A stretch of 64,000 nucleotides of DNA from NCBI GenBank assembly GCA_049724395.1, contig JAUGWO010000189.1, positions 1 to 64,000 on the forward strand, in the 5' to 3' direction. Shown here in pieces: positions 44,250-55,299 of this stretch. The stretch's first letter is position 1; the number at the start of each line of letters is the position of its first letter. Origin of the DNA: Spongospora subterranea f. sp. subterranea. Lineage: Eukaryota > Endomyxa: Phytomyxea > Phytomyxea > Plasmodiophorida. A program made the translations under genes and the position numbers. The notes beneath the pieces were generated by a model. The model did not search any database. It was not told the DNA's origin and saw only the letters and a list, made by a program, of their open reading frames with translations.

Positions 44250-45306
44250 TGGGTCACCCGTGACTGTTTAAACACGCGGATTGCACTGAAAGTTTCGAAC
44301 CAGGAGCGGAGCGACGTCGTTGATCGTTGCCAGACGGGGAAGCTGTTGGTCAATCCGCAGGAGCCTGATCACATCCATCGATCGAGTGCTTATCACTTGG
44401 GGATGCTTCATCGCGAATTCCAGAGCGGACTATACGATGAGAATAGAATGCGAAACATGGATGAGACACATTTCATCGTGAATTGCGGTCGGTGAACGCA
44501 CTGGCTCGGTTTATCGGGGACGGATATTGTTGCAATAAGACAACGGGAAGACACTGGGAATGCAGGGAGACACCCAGGGGAAATACACCGATGTTGTTTC
44601 GGGTGGAGAATCAATGACGATGATGGTGACTATCAGGGGTGGTCCCCAGGCCCTTATCGTGGCACCGATGATGATCTTCATGAATTTGAACAGGAAGTAC
44701 CCGATAAATGGCTTCCCTGTTTCCATACCAGGTGCCACATATCGTACCGGTCCTAAAACCTGGAATGATGAGACCTAATTTTCCAGCCGGGAGTGTGAAC
44801 CGCAGATGATATTGGTACAGGTTAAGGAGAGTCGCGCCTACCCGCTCGATCTCCGCCGACCAGAAAGTCATTTATGGGTTGATAATTTCGGAGAACACAA
44901 TGCCTCTCAAGAGCTTGACGGTGCTCTAGCTGAAGCCAACCAACACGACCATCCACTATTTCCCGCCTGCGCGACTGATTTAGTTCAGCCGTCGATTCAT
45001 TGTGATTTCATAAATCAAGGACGAATGGACCCGTCGCTGATCCAAGGCGAAGAGTGGTCGAACAACGTCAGAGCTGACGGGAGCTGGTCGGGTAAGATTG
45101 AGAACCTATGCAAAGCATATTCTCTCCTGCTTGCCACCGACTGCATCCGCATTGTGAACTCCATGGGCGGCAGCAACGGATTAACTTCCGTTCGGAATGC
45201 AATGATCCGATGTGGTCTAGGTCTAGACGTGATTGGCTTCTGGTACGTTGAACAGCTAACGGCTGAGCTTAAGAAAATGATCGAAAAACACTTTATAATC
45301 ATTTGA
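44250..45306 (+). pseudogene. DDE_1-family transposase, decayed
   Basis: Plus-strand frames in order: ENRMRNMDETHFIVNCG near 44433-44490 (first catalytic acid block), then VVSGGESMTMMVTIRGGPQA and GATYRTGPKTWND up to 44775. LWVDNFGEHN near 44872-44901 has the second catalytic Asp, then ACATDLVQPSIHCDFI. A C-terminal NAMIRCGLGLDVIGFW lies near 45197-45245. The order matches DDE_1 transposases common in fungi-like organisms and oomycetes. At least two frame changes and a stop after 44490 are present. Its helix-turn-helix start was not found. Confidence 0.75.
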
Positions 45307-45309
45307 TGG

Positions 45310-47165
45310 CGAGCTGTTTGCATTGTCCGGCGTCGCACCCGCGGCCATGAAGCCGTAATACTTCTCTACACGTCCCTATTCAATACAACAACAATCTGTA
45401 CGAGGTTAGTGTGGTACACACTATTCATGTCACCCTACAATTAACCTCAATGACTTGTGCACATCTCCATTATCCACTCAATTTGTCTCCAAAGTTCTCT
45501 CCACATTGTACCCCTATCAAAACGTAATCTCACCGATGAAAACTTGTGACGATGGTGCGATATGAGGAAATTAATCCTGGAATTGCATGTCTCCAATCAA
45601 TTAACCGCATTGTTCCGGTTAAAAAACTCAACAACGCCACGGTTGGAATGGAAGACGACAAAACAAGGGTTAATCGTGATCATGTGTTTTCACTGTTTCT
45701 CCTTTCAAATGGCCAGATACATGCGAAGAGGATTTTGCATTTCAGCTTCCTGGTTAGGCTCTTGTTTATAAAACTGCTCCAAAGAGAAGGATTTGATCAT
45801 GAGTTCACAAGCAGAAACATGTCCAGTGCACTAGAATCTATTTGCTGGGTGAAAGGGACATCACAATTTCACATATTGATGTGTTCATTGAATTTGGATT
45901 GATCGCAACCATGTCTTGTGTCGGAGTGCGAATATATTCGTACGATATATTGATTTTGAATTGTAGGCCAAGCGAATTTGTGTTCATCGCCATACGGTTT
46001 TGACATTAATCGGGCAGATTGTCATCGATTTCAAAAAAATTCTAGTTGTTGCTGATGTAATCTTAAGTCGCGGCGACGTCACTTTTTCATACGACAATGG
46101 AAACCGGAATTATTGTTGTGATGCGTGTTTATTCCAGTGTATTTGGCTCATTATAATCGGAATATGGTGAAAAATTTATCTGATGGCGATAATCAATAGA
46201 TTAGATTATTTATAATGTCAGGTTGCGAATCTGATCGTGCCTTGACTTGTCTGGCTGGCTAACGGCGGATCTCGTCCAGGAATCCCTCAAAGAGCGCTCA
46301 AAATGTCAGATGATATCCCGACAGGTCCAGGTACCCCAACCAATGAAAACGAACACATATAATGGGATGATCGTAAAATCGGCAATCCCAATCGGAAGGT
46401 CTCAGGGAATGGCTTCAGAATCTGAGATCTCATCGAACTGTGTCTCACACAAATGAAATCACCACTCAGTCGAGTCGGTTAGAGATGCCAATCGGGTTGA
46501 AACCCGCCAACCCGAGCTGTGCAAAAGTCCTATCTGATTGAACCCGGTTAAAATTCGGGTTGAACCCAAGTTGAATAGAAAACAAGTCAGAAATCATTGA
46601 AGCTTAATCACCTCAATCTTTCGCGATTTGACATCACAGACTTTCAACTATCCCAATCTCCAAATAGGTATTTGTCATCAAATTTTAAGAAGAATATTGA
46701 GAAATAGCACACAAAATGAACATTTTACAGAAACAAGCACTCTGCTCAGGACCCGGGCAACTCGGGTCGGTAAGACCTTCATTCTGGTCAACCCGTTGGC
46801 GTCTCTACGAGTCTTCGGCGATGACTACCTCATCCGTCGGTTCACCAGTGAGGTTGTTTTGTTCCAAGAAAATGGCACAGCATGGCGCTATGTTCCGCAT
46901 CTGTATGGCGCCTGGCAACTGTCAGGGGCACCGAGTCCGTTAGCAGCGAACAAACTGGTGCAGTACGACTAAACATCGGCCCGTCCCATGTTGCTTTCGA
47001 CCAACCTGCTTCGGATAACCAGGATGTTCAAGCTCGTGACCGTTCTCGGATGTGTCGCGAGTCAACAACGTTAAAATCGAGACAAAAACCACTGATTTAT
47101 TACACCTTACAAAAGGCGGAAAGGCGCGACACACGAAGAAGGTCAACGAATGTACTGAATGTCTT
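45310..47165. repeat. Old duplicated spacer, partner at 54150-54900
   Basis: 45690-45930 resembles 54200-54390, and 46040-46520 resembles 54480-54890 (shared words include ttgttgctgat, gtcgcggcgacg, cacatataatggaatga and gttgaaacccgccaacccg). 46825-46860 repeats the catccgtcggttca word found before SP genes. No SP gene remains here and no intact gene was seen. Confidence 0.6.
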
Positions 47166-47169
47166 GTTT

Positions 47170-49250
47170 GGTGCATGCCTCATATAGATTCCATCTTATC
47201 ATATCTTCGTCAATGAAAAGCTCTCTAAGATGCTGATCGCCTCCAAAGGATACTGGCAGTTTCCATTACATCCAGAATTTTGAGAGGTTTGTTCTTTCAT
47301 GACGCATGAGGCCGTCTACACATCGCGTCGTATTATCCAAGGCCTGGGATGCAAGAAGTGCTGGCCGATCAGCTCTACACATGCGCCCTTCTATGGGTTG
47401 AGGATGTTTTTGGTTATGCCACAAGCATTCACAACTGGTTTGAAGTTTTGGTCCTCATCGTAGACAATGCACTCACATGGCATCAAACTGAACCCAAACC
47501 GTTGCCCTCTCTTCTTGACAGAGGTCAAATGGTGCGGCCGAATGATATCTGAAAAGGGTGTCTCGTTCGATCCCAATTTCCGTTCGTCACTGAAAAAATT
47601 ACCGTCACCGATCACTGCTGGCGATCTGCAACGATTACTTTTGTGGACTTAACCGGATGCGATCAGCATTCCCAAGGTTCTCTGAACTAGTGGACCCACT
47701 TCAACAGCTGCTGTTGACGTGGTCCCGCTTCATTAACAGTTTTTAGAATTCGCAGCTGAAGAAGGTCATACTGATAAATGTGGGTTGGAACCAATCTCAT
47801 GACAAGTATTTCACCCAAATCAAATCCACCAGGCAGTACTTGGTGACTATGGCCCACATCAACTATCAAAAGCTTCAAGGAAATTCTCCTGACACAGATC
47901 CCAACCGAGGATCTGGGAAACTCTGTGGAACGACAACGCCATGAACTGCTAGCATGCCTTAGCGACAGTTTTGAAGGTAGTCAAACGAACTGGGCGATTA
48001 TAGAAAAAAAGGCATATCCCATAGTTAAAAGTGTCATCGTTTTGAAGCCCTGTCTGATTGGGAACCAGTTTTGTCTAGCAACAGATCACAGAAACCTTAT
48101 TACATTCGTATTTGATCCCAAAAGTCGGAGTCTTCCTGCTAGTCGAACCAGCAATTACGCTCGATGTGGTCATTGAACACATTGATGGAACCGCCAATGT
48201 TTGGGCCGACATTCTGACTCGATGGGAGCCCCCGTTTCGGAAACTGTTGTGGCCCATATTTACCGATGACATCATCATTTTTGAAGAAAAACTGATAACA
48301 ACTTTCGAGGGCTGCCATATCACCAAAAATACCATATGGCCAACTTTCGATTCAATCACGGCCGATCAATCATCATATTTGCAGACAGAACCTACTGATT
48401 TACAGTCCGATGGGCGTCATATCCAGAATCAAGTACTTACGAACCCATTTGACAAGGGAACATGGAAGGCATCAACCGGTCAGGGTTGGGTTGCATAATT
48501 TTGAATGCAACTTCAGATCATGGTCGTGGCCCACAAGGGAATATCCGGTCATCTTGTATCGGACTCCTTGATCAAGCTCATTCGCAAATGGTTCTGGTGG
48601 CCGAACATGAACAGTACGATAACCGAGTTTGTTTCCAAATGTTTACACTGCCTACGGGTCAACGTGTCTGTGGCTATGCAATTGATGCAAATCAACCTAA
48701 TCGTATTCTGCATCATGATAAACTATTCATTTCTAAAGTCAAAGAAGGCGTTGCTCACTCATTTCAATATATCTTGGTGATCAGTACGATTTCTCCGCCT
48801 TCCTGGAACCAATCCCGTGTGAATCTGCTGATCATCACACAATGACAACTGAATCCACTGGTTCAAACGGTTTGGAGTTGTTAATCAACATGTTCACACT
48901 TCAACAACCGTGTGATTAACGAGCTCTGCAGTCGTCTACACATAGCACGACACTTCACGACGGCCTACACCCCATGGGCAAACGGAACGGTGGAAATCGT
49001 GAACCGGCATATACTTGAGTCGTTGAAGAAACTACTCTCAGAATGTAGTCTCGATTTCGACGACCATTGGCCTTTCATTCTCCCCATCGTTGATATGGCG
49101 TTGAACCAACGTGTACGGCCACGATTCGGTCATTCCCTTTCACAATCATGACAGGCCTCGATCCCACTACACTATTGTCCACGATATCTGTACCCGCCTT
49201 GGATTCAGTAAGTGATATTTCATTAACTCCTGATCGTATTCAATTATTTA
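47170..49250 (+). mobile_element. Ty3/gypsy fossil, reverse transcriptase to integrase
   Basis: Parts in order on the plus strand: reverse transcriptase about 47180-47650 (KGYWQFPLHPE, LNPNRCPLFLTEVKW), RNase H about 47990-48130 (EKKAYPIV, TDHRNLITF), integrase zinc finger about 48530-48670, integrase core about 48900-49140 (AYTPWANGTVEIVNRHILES). No LTRs were recognised. It is heavily broken and old. It belongs to a different gypsy branch from 61-5228 and resembles the nested fossil at 32825-35319 in its RNase H. Confidence 0.85.
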
Positions 49251-49488
49251 TGGCTAAACTCCCATCATCGATTAACGTCATCCATCAAATAATCGCTGGC
49301 CGTTTATTTAAACAACTTGTTAGCGAAGCGATGCGCCGGCGATCAATACAGACGGGTCAGCCGGCACTAGTTGGTTGGTAAGCAAGCGGCTTCCTGCTTG
49401 GTTGGTGTGCAAGCGGCGGAATGCAGCCGATAGGCGGTCTAGACCTTAACTCTAGATCTAATAAATACTCACTTGACAATTGTGCCGT

Positions 49489-49706
49489 TCCCCAGACGGT
49501 TCCCAAGACGGACTTCAGACGGACTCCAGACGGTTCACCAGACGGTTCCCCAGACGGTTCCCCAGACGGTTCCCCAGACGGTTCCCAAGACGGACTTCAG
49601 ACGGACTCCAGACGGTTCACCAGACGGTTCCCCAGACGGTTCCCCAGACGGTTCCCCAGACGGTTCCCCAGACGGTTCCCCAGACGGTTCCCCAGACGGT
49701 TCCCCA
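49489..49706 (+). repeat. 12-bp minisatellite
   Basis: About 15 copies of cagacggttccc, interrupted by two larger blocks (aagacggacttcagacggac) that are themselves repeated. The plus frames read SPDG, TVPQ or RRFP and the minus frame GEPS. It directly precedes the Harbinger accessory gene. Confidence 0.95.
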
Positions 49707-49714
49707 GCACAACA

Positions 49715-50057
49715 ATGACGCCATCGGAGAACCATCACAGAAGCCGTATGGGATGCAGCCAAGGACCAGTTCCTAGTCGCGCAGCTGCAGGCTCAGGCGG
49801 ATATGGGCAAGCGCGCCGACACAGGCTTCAAGAAAGAAGCCTGGTCGGCGGTAACTGTAGCATTTAACAAACAATTCAAATGCAGTCTACTTTCGGGGAA
49901 GATCAAGTCCCGTCTGGATGCTTTGAAGAAAGACTTCAAGGATTTTACATACTTGAAAAACAATTCAGGGTTCGGATGGGATGACCTCACGACCTGCGTC
50001 GCATATGGATGCTCAGGCGTGGCCATAAGCAGCGGAAACCTCTTTTTTAAACATTAA
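49715..50057 (+). CDS. Myb/SANT-like accessory protein of Harbinger element
   Basis: An open frame from just after a TGA near 49714 to 50057, with an ATG at 49803. Before that ATG the same frame already reads a SANT-like first helix (AVWDAAKDQFLVAQLQAQ), followed by GFKKEAWSAVTVAFNKQF, a KIKSRLDALKKDFKDFTYL helix and SGFGWDD. This is the pattern of Myb_DNA-bind_3 proteins, which bind transposon ends or bring in the transposase. The native start was probably upstream and replaced by the 12-bp repeat; the C-terminus is cut short too. Likely a remnant. Confidence 0.7.
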
Positions 50058-50754
50058 ATATACGCTCAATTGCGTTTCATTGCTGTGCGTGTCTGAGGCT
50101 GTACAATTCCTGGGGGTTTTGCGGACCTGGTTACCTAAAGACCATTCGCGAAGGTGATATCGTACACCGCGATATGGAGTTAGAACAGTGCTTTTGAGTG
50201 CATATCCGGCATCTCCCAGGTAGTATTTACCTGGCGGGATCGCAAATCCTTTATGGAAATACGCATCTGCGAAGACACCACCGTCGGATGCCGATCCCTC
50301 CCACCCTGCAGAACGTATGTAAATCACATGTCGAACGGCATGCTGCCAGGACATTTTGACTATAGTAGCCTTTTCTATTGCGGAACGGCCTCGAAACGCC
50401 TCGAACAGGAGTGCACGGAATGTGAGTTCCATCAATGGCCCCGATACAATCTTGGAAATGAGGGTACATATTCGGATTTTCCCTAATCTCTGCGGGGCAC
50501 TGGAGTGCTGCCAAGCGAACAACGTCAGGATAGATTGCGATCAACGCATTGACTGATTCGTTGAAACATTTTGTGATGGTCCACCCGCTTCGCTGAAACC
50601 TTTCTTGCGTTTGCCGGTTTGAGGCATTTTGTCCGACAACATAAAGAAATATGGCAAACTTTTCTTCTATCGATACATGGCGACTCGGTCCCAAGACAGC
50701 TTTCTCCAGCATGATATGAATAATAGTCAAAAAGGTTTCTCGCTGCATCCTCAT
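50013..50754 (-). pseudogene. Harbinger DDE transposase, C-terminally truncated
   Basis: Frame 50754-50251 encodes MRMQRETFLTIIHIMLEKAV, an RHVSIEEKFAIFLYVVGQNA block, then RFQRSGWTI and CIGAIDGTHIPC with the first catalytic Asp. One frame change near 50400 leads to frame 50522-50013 with AGWEGSASDGGVF (second Asp), YYLGDAGYAL and TPYRGVRYHLREW. The usual ending with the third catalytic residue and VERIFG motif is missing; unrelated codons follow after GNQ. Not active as it stands. Confidence 0.82.
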
Positions 50755-51296
50755 CTGGTTTCGGAAACGACGTGGATTACCATGCAGCAGTTCGGTGACC
50801 CAAGCCTTGCCAGAGAGGGTGGAAGTATGACAGGGCTCCTTGATAACATGTTGCCCAGCCCAGTATTAGAGCAGGGTAAAAGATAAGGGGAAACGCATGA
50901 TCATCAACCATGCCTACCTGGAGTCAAAATGGAGGTCAGAGCTCCATTTTCAAAATGCCATTTTGGGCGCGTTATGGCGTTTTATTATGGAGCGCCCATA
51001 ATGTGCCAGACGCTTGACGGACATTTTGCAAAATGACATAACGGCCTGTTATGGCGTTTTGGGCCTGTTATGGGGCTGTTATCACATAATACCGTGGTTG
51101 CCAGACGCACTCTTAATATATTGTACCACTAATTATGTGTCCACACTAAATACCGGAATCGGTGTAGTGGCTAGTGTGTCAACTCATGCAGGTTCGTGAC
51201 ATGTCGTGACCAGCGAGTCGGTGTCCGTACGCAGTTCTTCCTTGACCCAATGGGATATTTGGGGTCGTTCATCGATTCACTGTCGTATCGATTCCG
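50755..51296. other. Spacer with a short gttatggcgtttt repeat
   Basis: No gene. At 50955-51085 the words gttatggc, gcgttttattatgg and ggcctgttatgg recur several times in both senses (ccataa / ttatgg), forming short imperfect palindromes. It may be a small inverted-repeat element or plain low-complexity DNA. Confidence 0.4.
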
Positions 51297-52370
51297 ATGT
51301 TGAACTTGCTGTTAGTCGCTGCTGTCACGACCATTGCATATTCCACAACAGAATTTTTATCAGACAATGCTGGTTCGCATATTGACAATGGACCCAAAAC
51401 AGTCCGCGCTCCCTCTTCACCATTATCTGTGTTATCTCCCCCGTTCTATTTTAATCCCGCCTTCTCCCTCGCTCAAGTCTCTCATGACCAGGATTCCTCA
51501 CAAACTAATCTACCTGTCCAATCGTCTCTCCCCAGTGCCGTTGAACCTCAACCAGCGTGTGCTTCTGGTCAATCCTCCTTTGACCCTGACCAATTACCTC
51601 ATGATGACATTTTTCACGATTATGATGACTACTCACAGGTCGATGCTCCATTAAATATCGGCGATGGTTCTGATGTCATTGTACAAGGTGGATCTATCGC
51701 GAATGGGGATATGATTTCTATTTTCGACCAACAATTAGCCTTCCTCATACAGGAAATGCATATTTCCTATTGCTACTATATCGCCAAAATCTGTAATGGC
51801 TATCGCGACGTTACCCATTTTTCATTCAATTCTCACCTTCCCGATTTCCTAAAGCTTTATCAGGAAAGCATAAACGATTTTCGACAAGCCATTTTGTTGG
51901 CGGAGAATCAATTGTGTCATGAATTTTATTCTCTGGCTTTCAACTCGCTGCATGAAATTTGTGGGGATACTCCTCCTCAGTTTGACCTCAACTTTATCGC
52001 AGAAGCACTCAATTTGCGTTTTGGTCAAGAGAATATCAAGGTGATTCACACTGCATTTGGTCAACCCGCTGCTCACCACGTTCATCCTGAACTCACACCC
52101 ACCGTTAAGTTCTCAAATGCATTTGTGTTTTGTCTGCGGTCGCTCCCCCTTATTCTCGAATGTTTCCGATTGAGCCTTTTAGTTGGCCAGCAACCGAGTC
52201 CCAACTCCCTCATGTCATCTGTTAAGGATCAAATAAATCTATGTTTGATGAATTCATTCGCCAGGCTTTGGGTTCAGAGATCTGCTCTCAATGTCGAAAT
52301 CCAACAATTCTTGCTCCAGCTCCGCGATGTTTTCATCGATATCCAAACCGGTTGTCGACATCTGAAATAG
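51297..52370 (+). CDS. SP4: secreted protein of the local SP family
   Basis: A 357-residue single-exon protein. The signal peptide (MLNLLLVAAVTTIAYS) is followed by about 14 residues unique to this copy. A stretch of 78 residues (DNGPKTVRAPSSPLS ... LPHDDIFH) is about 90% the same as SP2. The rest differs strongly from SP2 and SP3 but keeps the family pattern (MHISYCYYIAKICNGYRD, SLPLILECFRLSL, SFARLWVQRSALN, FLLQLRDVF). The frame is intact with no sign of introns. Function unknown. The sharp change from near identity to about one third identity inside the gene suggests exchange of the N-terminal part between copies. Confidence 0.82.
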   Translation: MLNLLLVAAVTTIAYSTTEFLSDNAGSHIDNGPKTVRAPSSPLSVLSPPFYFNPAFSLAQVSHDQDSSQTNLPVQSSLPSAVEPQPACASGQSSFDPDQLPHDDIFHDYDDYSQVDAPLNIGDGSDVIVQGGSIANGDMISIFDQQLAFLIQEMHISYCYYIAKICNGYRDVTHFSFNSHLPDFLKLYQESINDFRQAILLAENQLCHEFYSLAFNSLHEICGDTPPQFDLNFIAEALNLRFGQENIKVIHTAFGQPAAHHVHPELTPTVKFSNAFVFCLRSLPLILECFRLSLLVGQQPSPNSLMSSVKDQINLCLMNSFARLWVQRSALNVEIQQFLLQLRDVFIDIQTGCRHLK

Positions 52371-52495
52371 TGTCTTCCTGACTGTTTAAGCAATAAACAA
52401 CAGCTTTCGTATCAAAACAGATCTGTTCCACATTTTTTGCAATATATCTGTCTAGTCAATGGCAGGATGAGACCAGGATCAGAACAATAACCAGA

Positions 52496-53060
52496 TCAAT
52501 CATCTACTCCTTGACACTGCATCGTTCGCTCGTACAAGACACGATAGAACGACATATTGCAATTACAGTGATCATCGCTGTATAAAATCAGTCCAGAAAA
52601 CCCACTAACCGCTACCGTTCCCTTCTGAGCGACCTTTGTTTGTCGAATTCTCGAACATTGATATTGCGTTTTTTGATGCGTAATGACCGAGTATTTCATG
52701 GCGGAATGAATGGGAAGCTCGTTGGAAGGAGACGATCTGTGTAAGGAGTATTCAACCGATTGATGACAATAATCAGACTGGTTATGGGCGACAATGCTCT
52801 CAATCACCTTATCGCTTGATATCGATACCGTGATGGGCCATTGCCTGCAACACAACAAACAAATTTATTAGAACATTCGGTTCGGATTGTATTAGCGGAG
52901 GTTCATCATTGACCACTATAGTCCAATTCCACACTTGGATGAACAAAATAAAGATGGAAAAGGTGAATGGCAGATCAATAACCGAACTGGTATGGACAGC
53001 ATTGTTCTAGTTTACAATTCGGGGGGACAGCGATATCAAGAAACGATAATGTCGGACCCG
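52496..53060 (-). pseudogene. Convergent partner gene 3' of SP4, decayed
   Basis: The minus-strand frame from 52858 contains VIESIVAHNQSDYCHQSVEY as in the SP3 partner. Upstream pieces (52860-53060) recall GTVIMVNDGPL. It is broken between these parts, possibly by an intron. Confidence 0.45.
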
Positions 53061-53099
53061 TTTCCTAATCGATTCAACCAGCATAACGGATGAATCCGA

Positions 53100-53612
53100 T
53101 CCAAGACATCAACAGCGCCAACTTTATAACTGACGACCACAACAACAAGTGACTTCCAGTCCTGATCGCCGCTCTATCCTTGGCCTTTCCGGTCGTCAAC
53201 ACCAAACTACAGCCACGAGATTTCATCAATGTTGGGATTGACGCGAAAGATGTGAACAAGCCGATCAGACAGCCGAATCTGGTCAATGCCACAGAACGAC
53301 ATGTGTGTGAACTACCGGTAGTTTCGCTCATCATCGATACTTATGAGATACACTCATTCATGTGTTATTGACGGGTCCAGCTCTACCCGAAATACCCCAG
53401 CGACCTGCTCCATCATGACACAAGTGGAACCGCTTATGACAATGAGAATGGTTCAAGTCCTTATTGGGGGATTATTGATACAAACTATCCCTTGTTTGGG
53501 CTAACCACCTTCTTAAATAGTTCCATCTGCCAAAACAATAATTCTTCAGCCTTTTACCTCAATCGTGAATCAGACTCAACCCGAATCGTTGAATGGATCA
53601 GACATCGCTAAA
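53100..53612 (+). pseudogene. Decayed partner gene, secreted-like start
   Basis: The plus frame from about 53163 reads LIAALSLAFPVVNTK, a hydrophobic leader-like start without ATG. It is open to a stop after 53368 and continues decayed to 53612 (ESDSTRIVEWIRHR). It matches 28165-28680 in order. Function unknown. Confidence 0.4.
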
Positions 53613-53680
53613 ATGGTGCGACCGGATCAAAAAGGGCAACACACATCTATCATGCTGGCATGGTGCCCGCTATAGCACAT

Positions 53681-54203
53681 TTAAAACAGGGTACCAGGCG
53701 ATATGGAGTACTTGACTGCACTCAACTCGCTATGTGATTCGATAAATGTCTCAATTCTGTCGACTTCAGATTCTCCAGCAAGGCGGCTGAGATAGCAAAG
53801 AGCTTTCTCAACAAACAAATCAGGCTCTACTGTATTACGATGATCACCTGGGCAGTCGACTAGAACCATTGGGAAATGTTTTTGTTTCCAGACGCAATCA
53901 CATCTTATTGGTCCGTTGGCCTGTGCCAGATCCCATCTCATGGTCTCACCAATGAGGTCTCTGAGCAATGCAACAGAACACTACTACAGAATTGATCATC
54001 GTTGAAAGACAGCGAGTTGCAAATGGGCCATGATCGACCACCATGATTTTTTCACATGATCGAAAGAGTTGTTCGGCCTGACTTATCTGATGGCGAAAGA
54101 GTTTGTTGATGCTGTTCTGCCTTCTGAAGGGATAAGGATCGAACAGTAATTGCTCCTCCTTGAATTGATTGCGATGATCTTGTTCGTCATCATGTGGATT
54201 CAT
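53681..54203 (-). pseudogene. Minus-strand partner gene, best copy
   Basis: Two overlapping minus-strand frames. 54203-53946 is acidic and polar at its start (MNPHDDEQDHRNQFKEEQLL), and 53968-53681 gives LRDLIGETMRWDLAQANGP, CVWKQKHFPMVLVDC and LSRLAGESEVDRIETF. The second part has broken homologues at 28750-29060 and 39955-40137. A frame change or small intron separates the parts. No known domain. Confidence 0.45.
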
Positions 54204-54474
54204 TGTTTCACCTTCTCCTGGTTATGTTCTTGCTCATTGAACTGCTCCAAAGGAAAGGCTTTTGATGATGAGTTGACAGACAACAAACATGTCCAGTTCA
54301 CACCATTCTATATGCTGGGTGCAAGGTCATACCTATTTCTCTTATTGATGTTGTTCATTGAAACTTGATTTGATATGTCATGATTTAGATATTGTAGTTT
54401 GTGAATTTGCAGGCCGAGTGAACGTGTCCTTGACCATACGGTGTTCATCGCTAACAGGGTCAGAAAATGATTGT

Positions 54475-54900
54475 TTTCAACAGATTTCTGGTTGTTGCTG
54501 ATATGATCTTGAGTCGCGGCGACGACGCTTTTCACACAACAATGGAACCCAGAATTTGTGATGCCTGTATTTTCCTGTGGTGGCACATTATAATCGAAAT
54601 TGTGAGAATGACTCTAGTGGCAATATCGAAAACTTGTCTTTGCTTTCTACTGATCTTCCACACAGTTCCAGGTACCTTAACTAATAAAAGGGAGACACAT
54701 ATAATGGAATGACCATGAGATCGCCAATCCCAATCGGAAGGACCCAAATCTGAGATCGTATCGAACTGTGTCTCACACACACACACGATTGGATATGACC
54801 ATGCTGGGCCCTTCAGAATCTTGTGATTGACCACTACTCAATCGTTGGTAGAGATAAATGAGTTGAAACCCGCCAACCCGGGTTGAGCAAAACCCTTTAT
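54475..54900 (+). repeat. Dispersed spacer repeat, partner of 46040-46520
   Basis: It shares gtcgcggcgacg, gtacc.taac.aat.aaa, cacatataatggaatga and gttgaaacccgccaacccgg with 46040-46520. Together with 54150-54400 it marks an old duplication of a whole inter-gene block. Confidence 0.65.
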
Positions 54901-55299
54901 TTAATTGAACTTTATTCGGGTTGAATCCAGGTTGAATCAAGTACGAGTTTGTCATTATATTGCGAGAAGTATTGTTCAATGGACAACACAAAATGAACGC
55001 AGGGTCCGTTCGCGTCTCTGGCTTTCCTTTGCATATGGATTATCTGTTTTTTTTTTCGAAGGCGCCTACCTCGCTTGGGGTGGGATTGCGGGTCTATAAC
55101 CTGCAGAATAAATCAAGGCCGAACGAATCCAATCAGATAGTTGGATGAGTCGCGGTCGTCACCAGATCTCACCAGTTTCATTGCAAATGGTGCGTCTTGT
55201 TCACTGGAAGAGGTCGTAGTTGTCATGGCCGCATTTGATTCTACAATTCTTTAAACGAGGAAGAAATTCTCTTTAAACAGTTAGGTCATAACCGGAATC

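Larger units (their letters stand above)
49715..50754. mobile_element. Second PIF/Harbinger element, compact fungal type
   Basis: Two convergent genes: a plus-strand Myb/SANT-like protein and a minus-strand DDE transposase, overlapping at their 3' ends near 50013-50057. This pair is the hallmark of the Harbinger superfamily. No terminal inverted repeats or 3-bp target duplication could be placed. Confidence 0.75.

Noticed and set aside
44408-44871. Minus-strand frames opposite the DDE_1 relic
   Set aside because: The plus strand carries a clear transposase; these are shadows.
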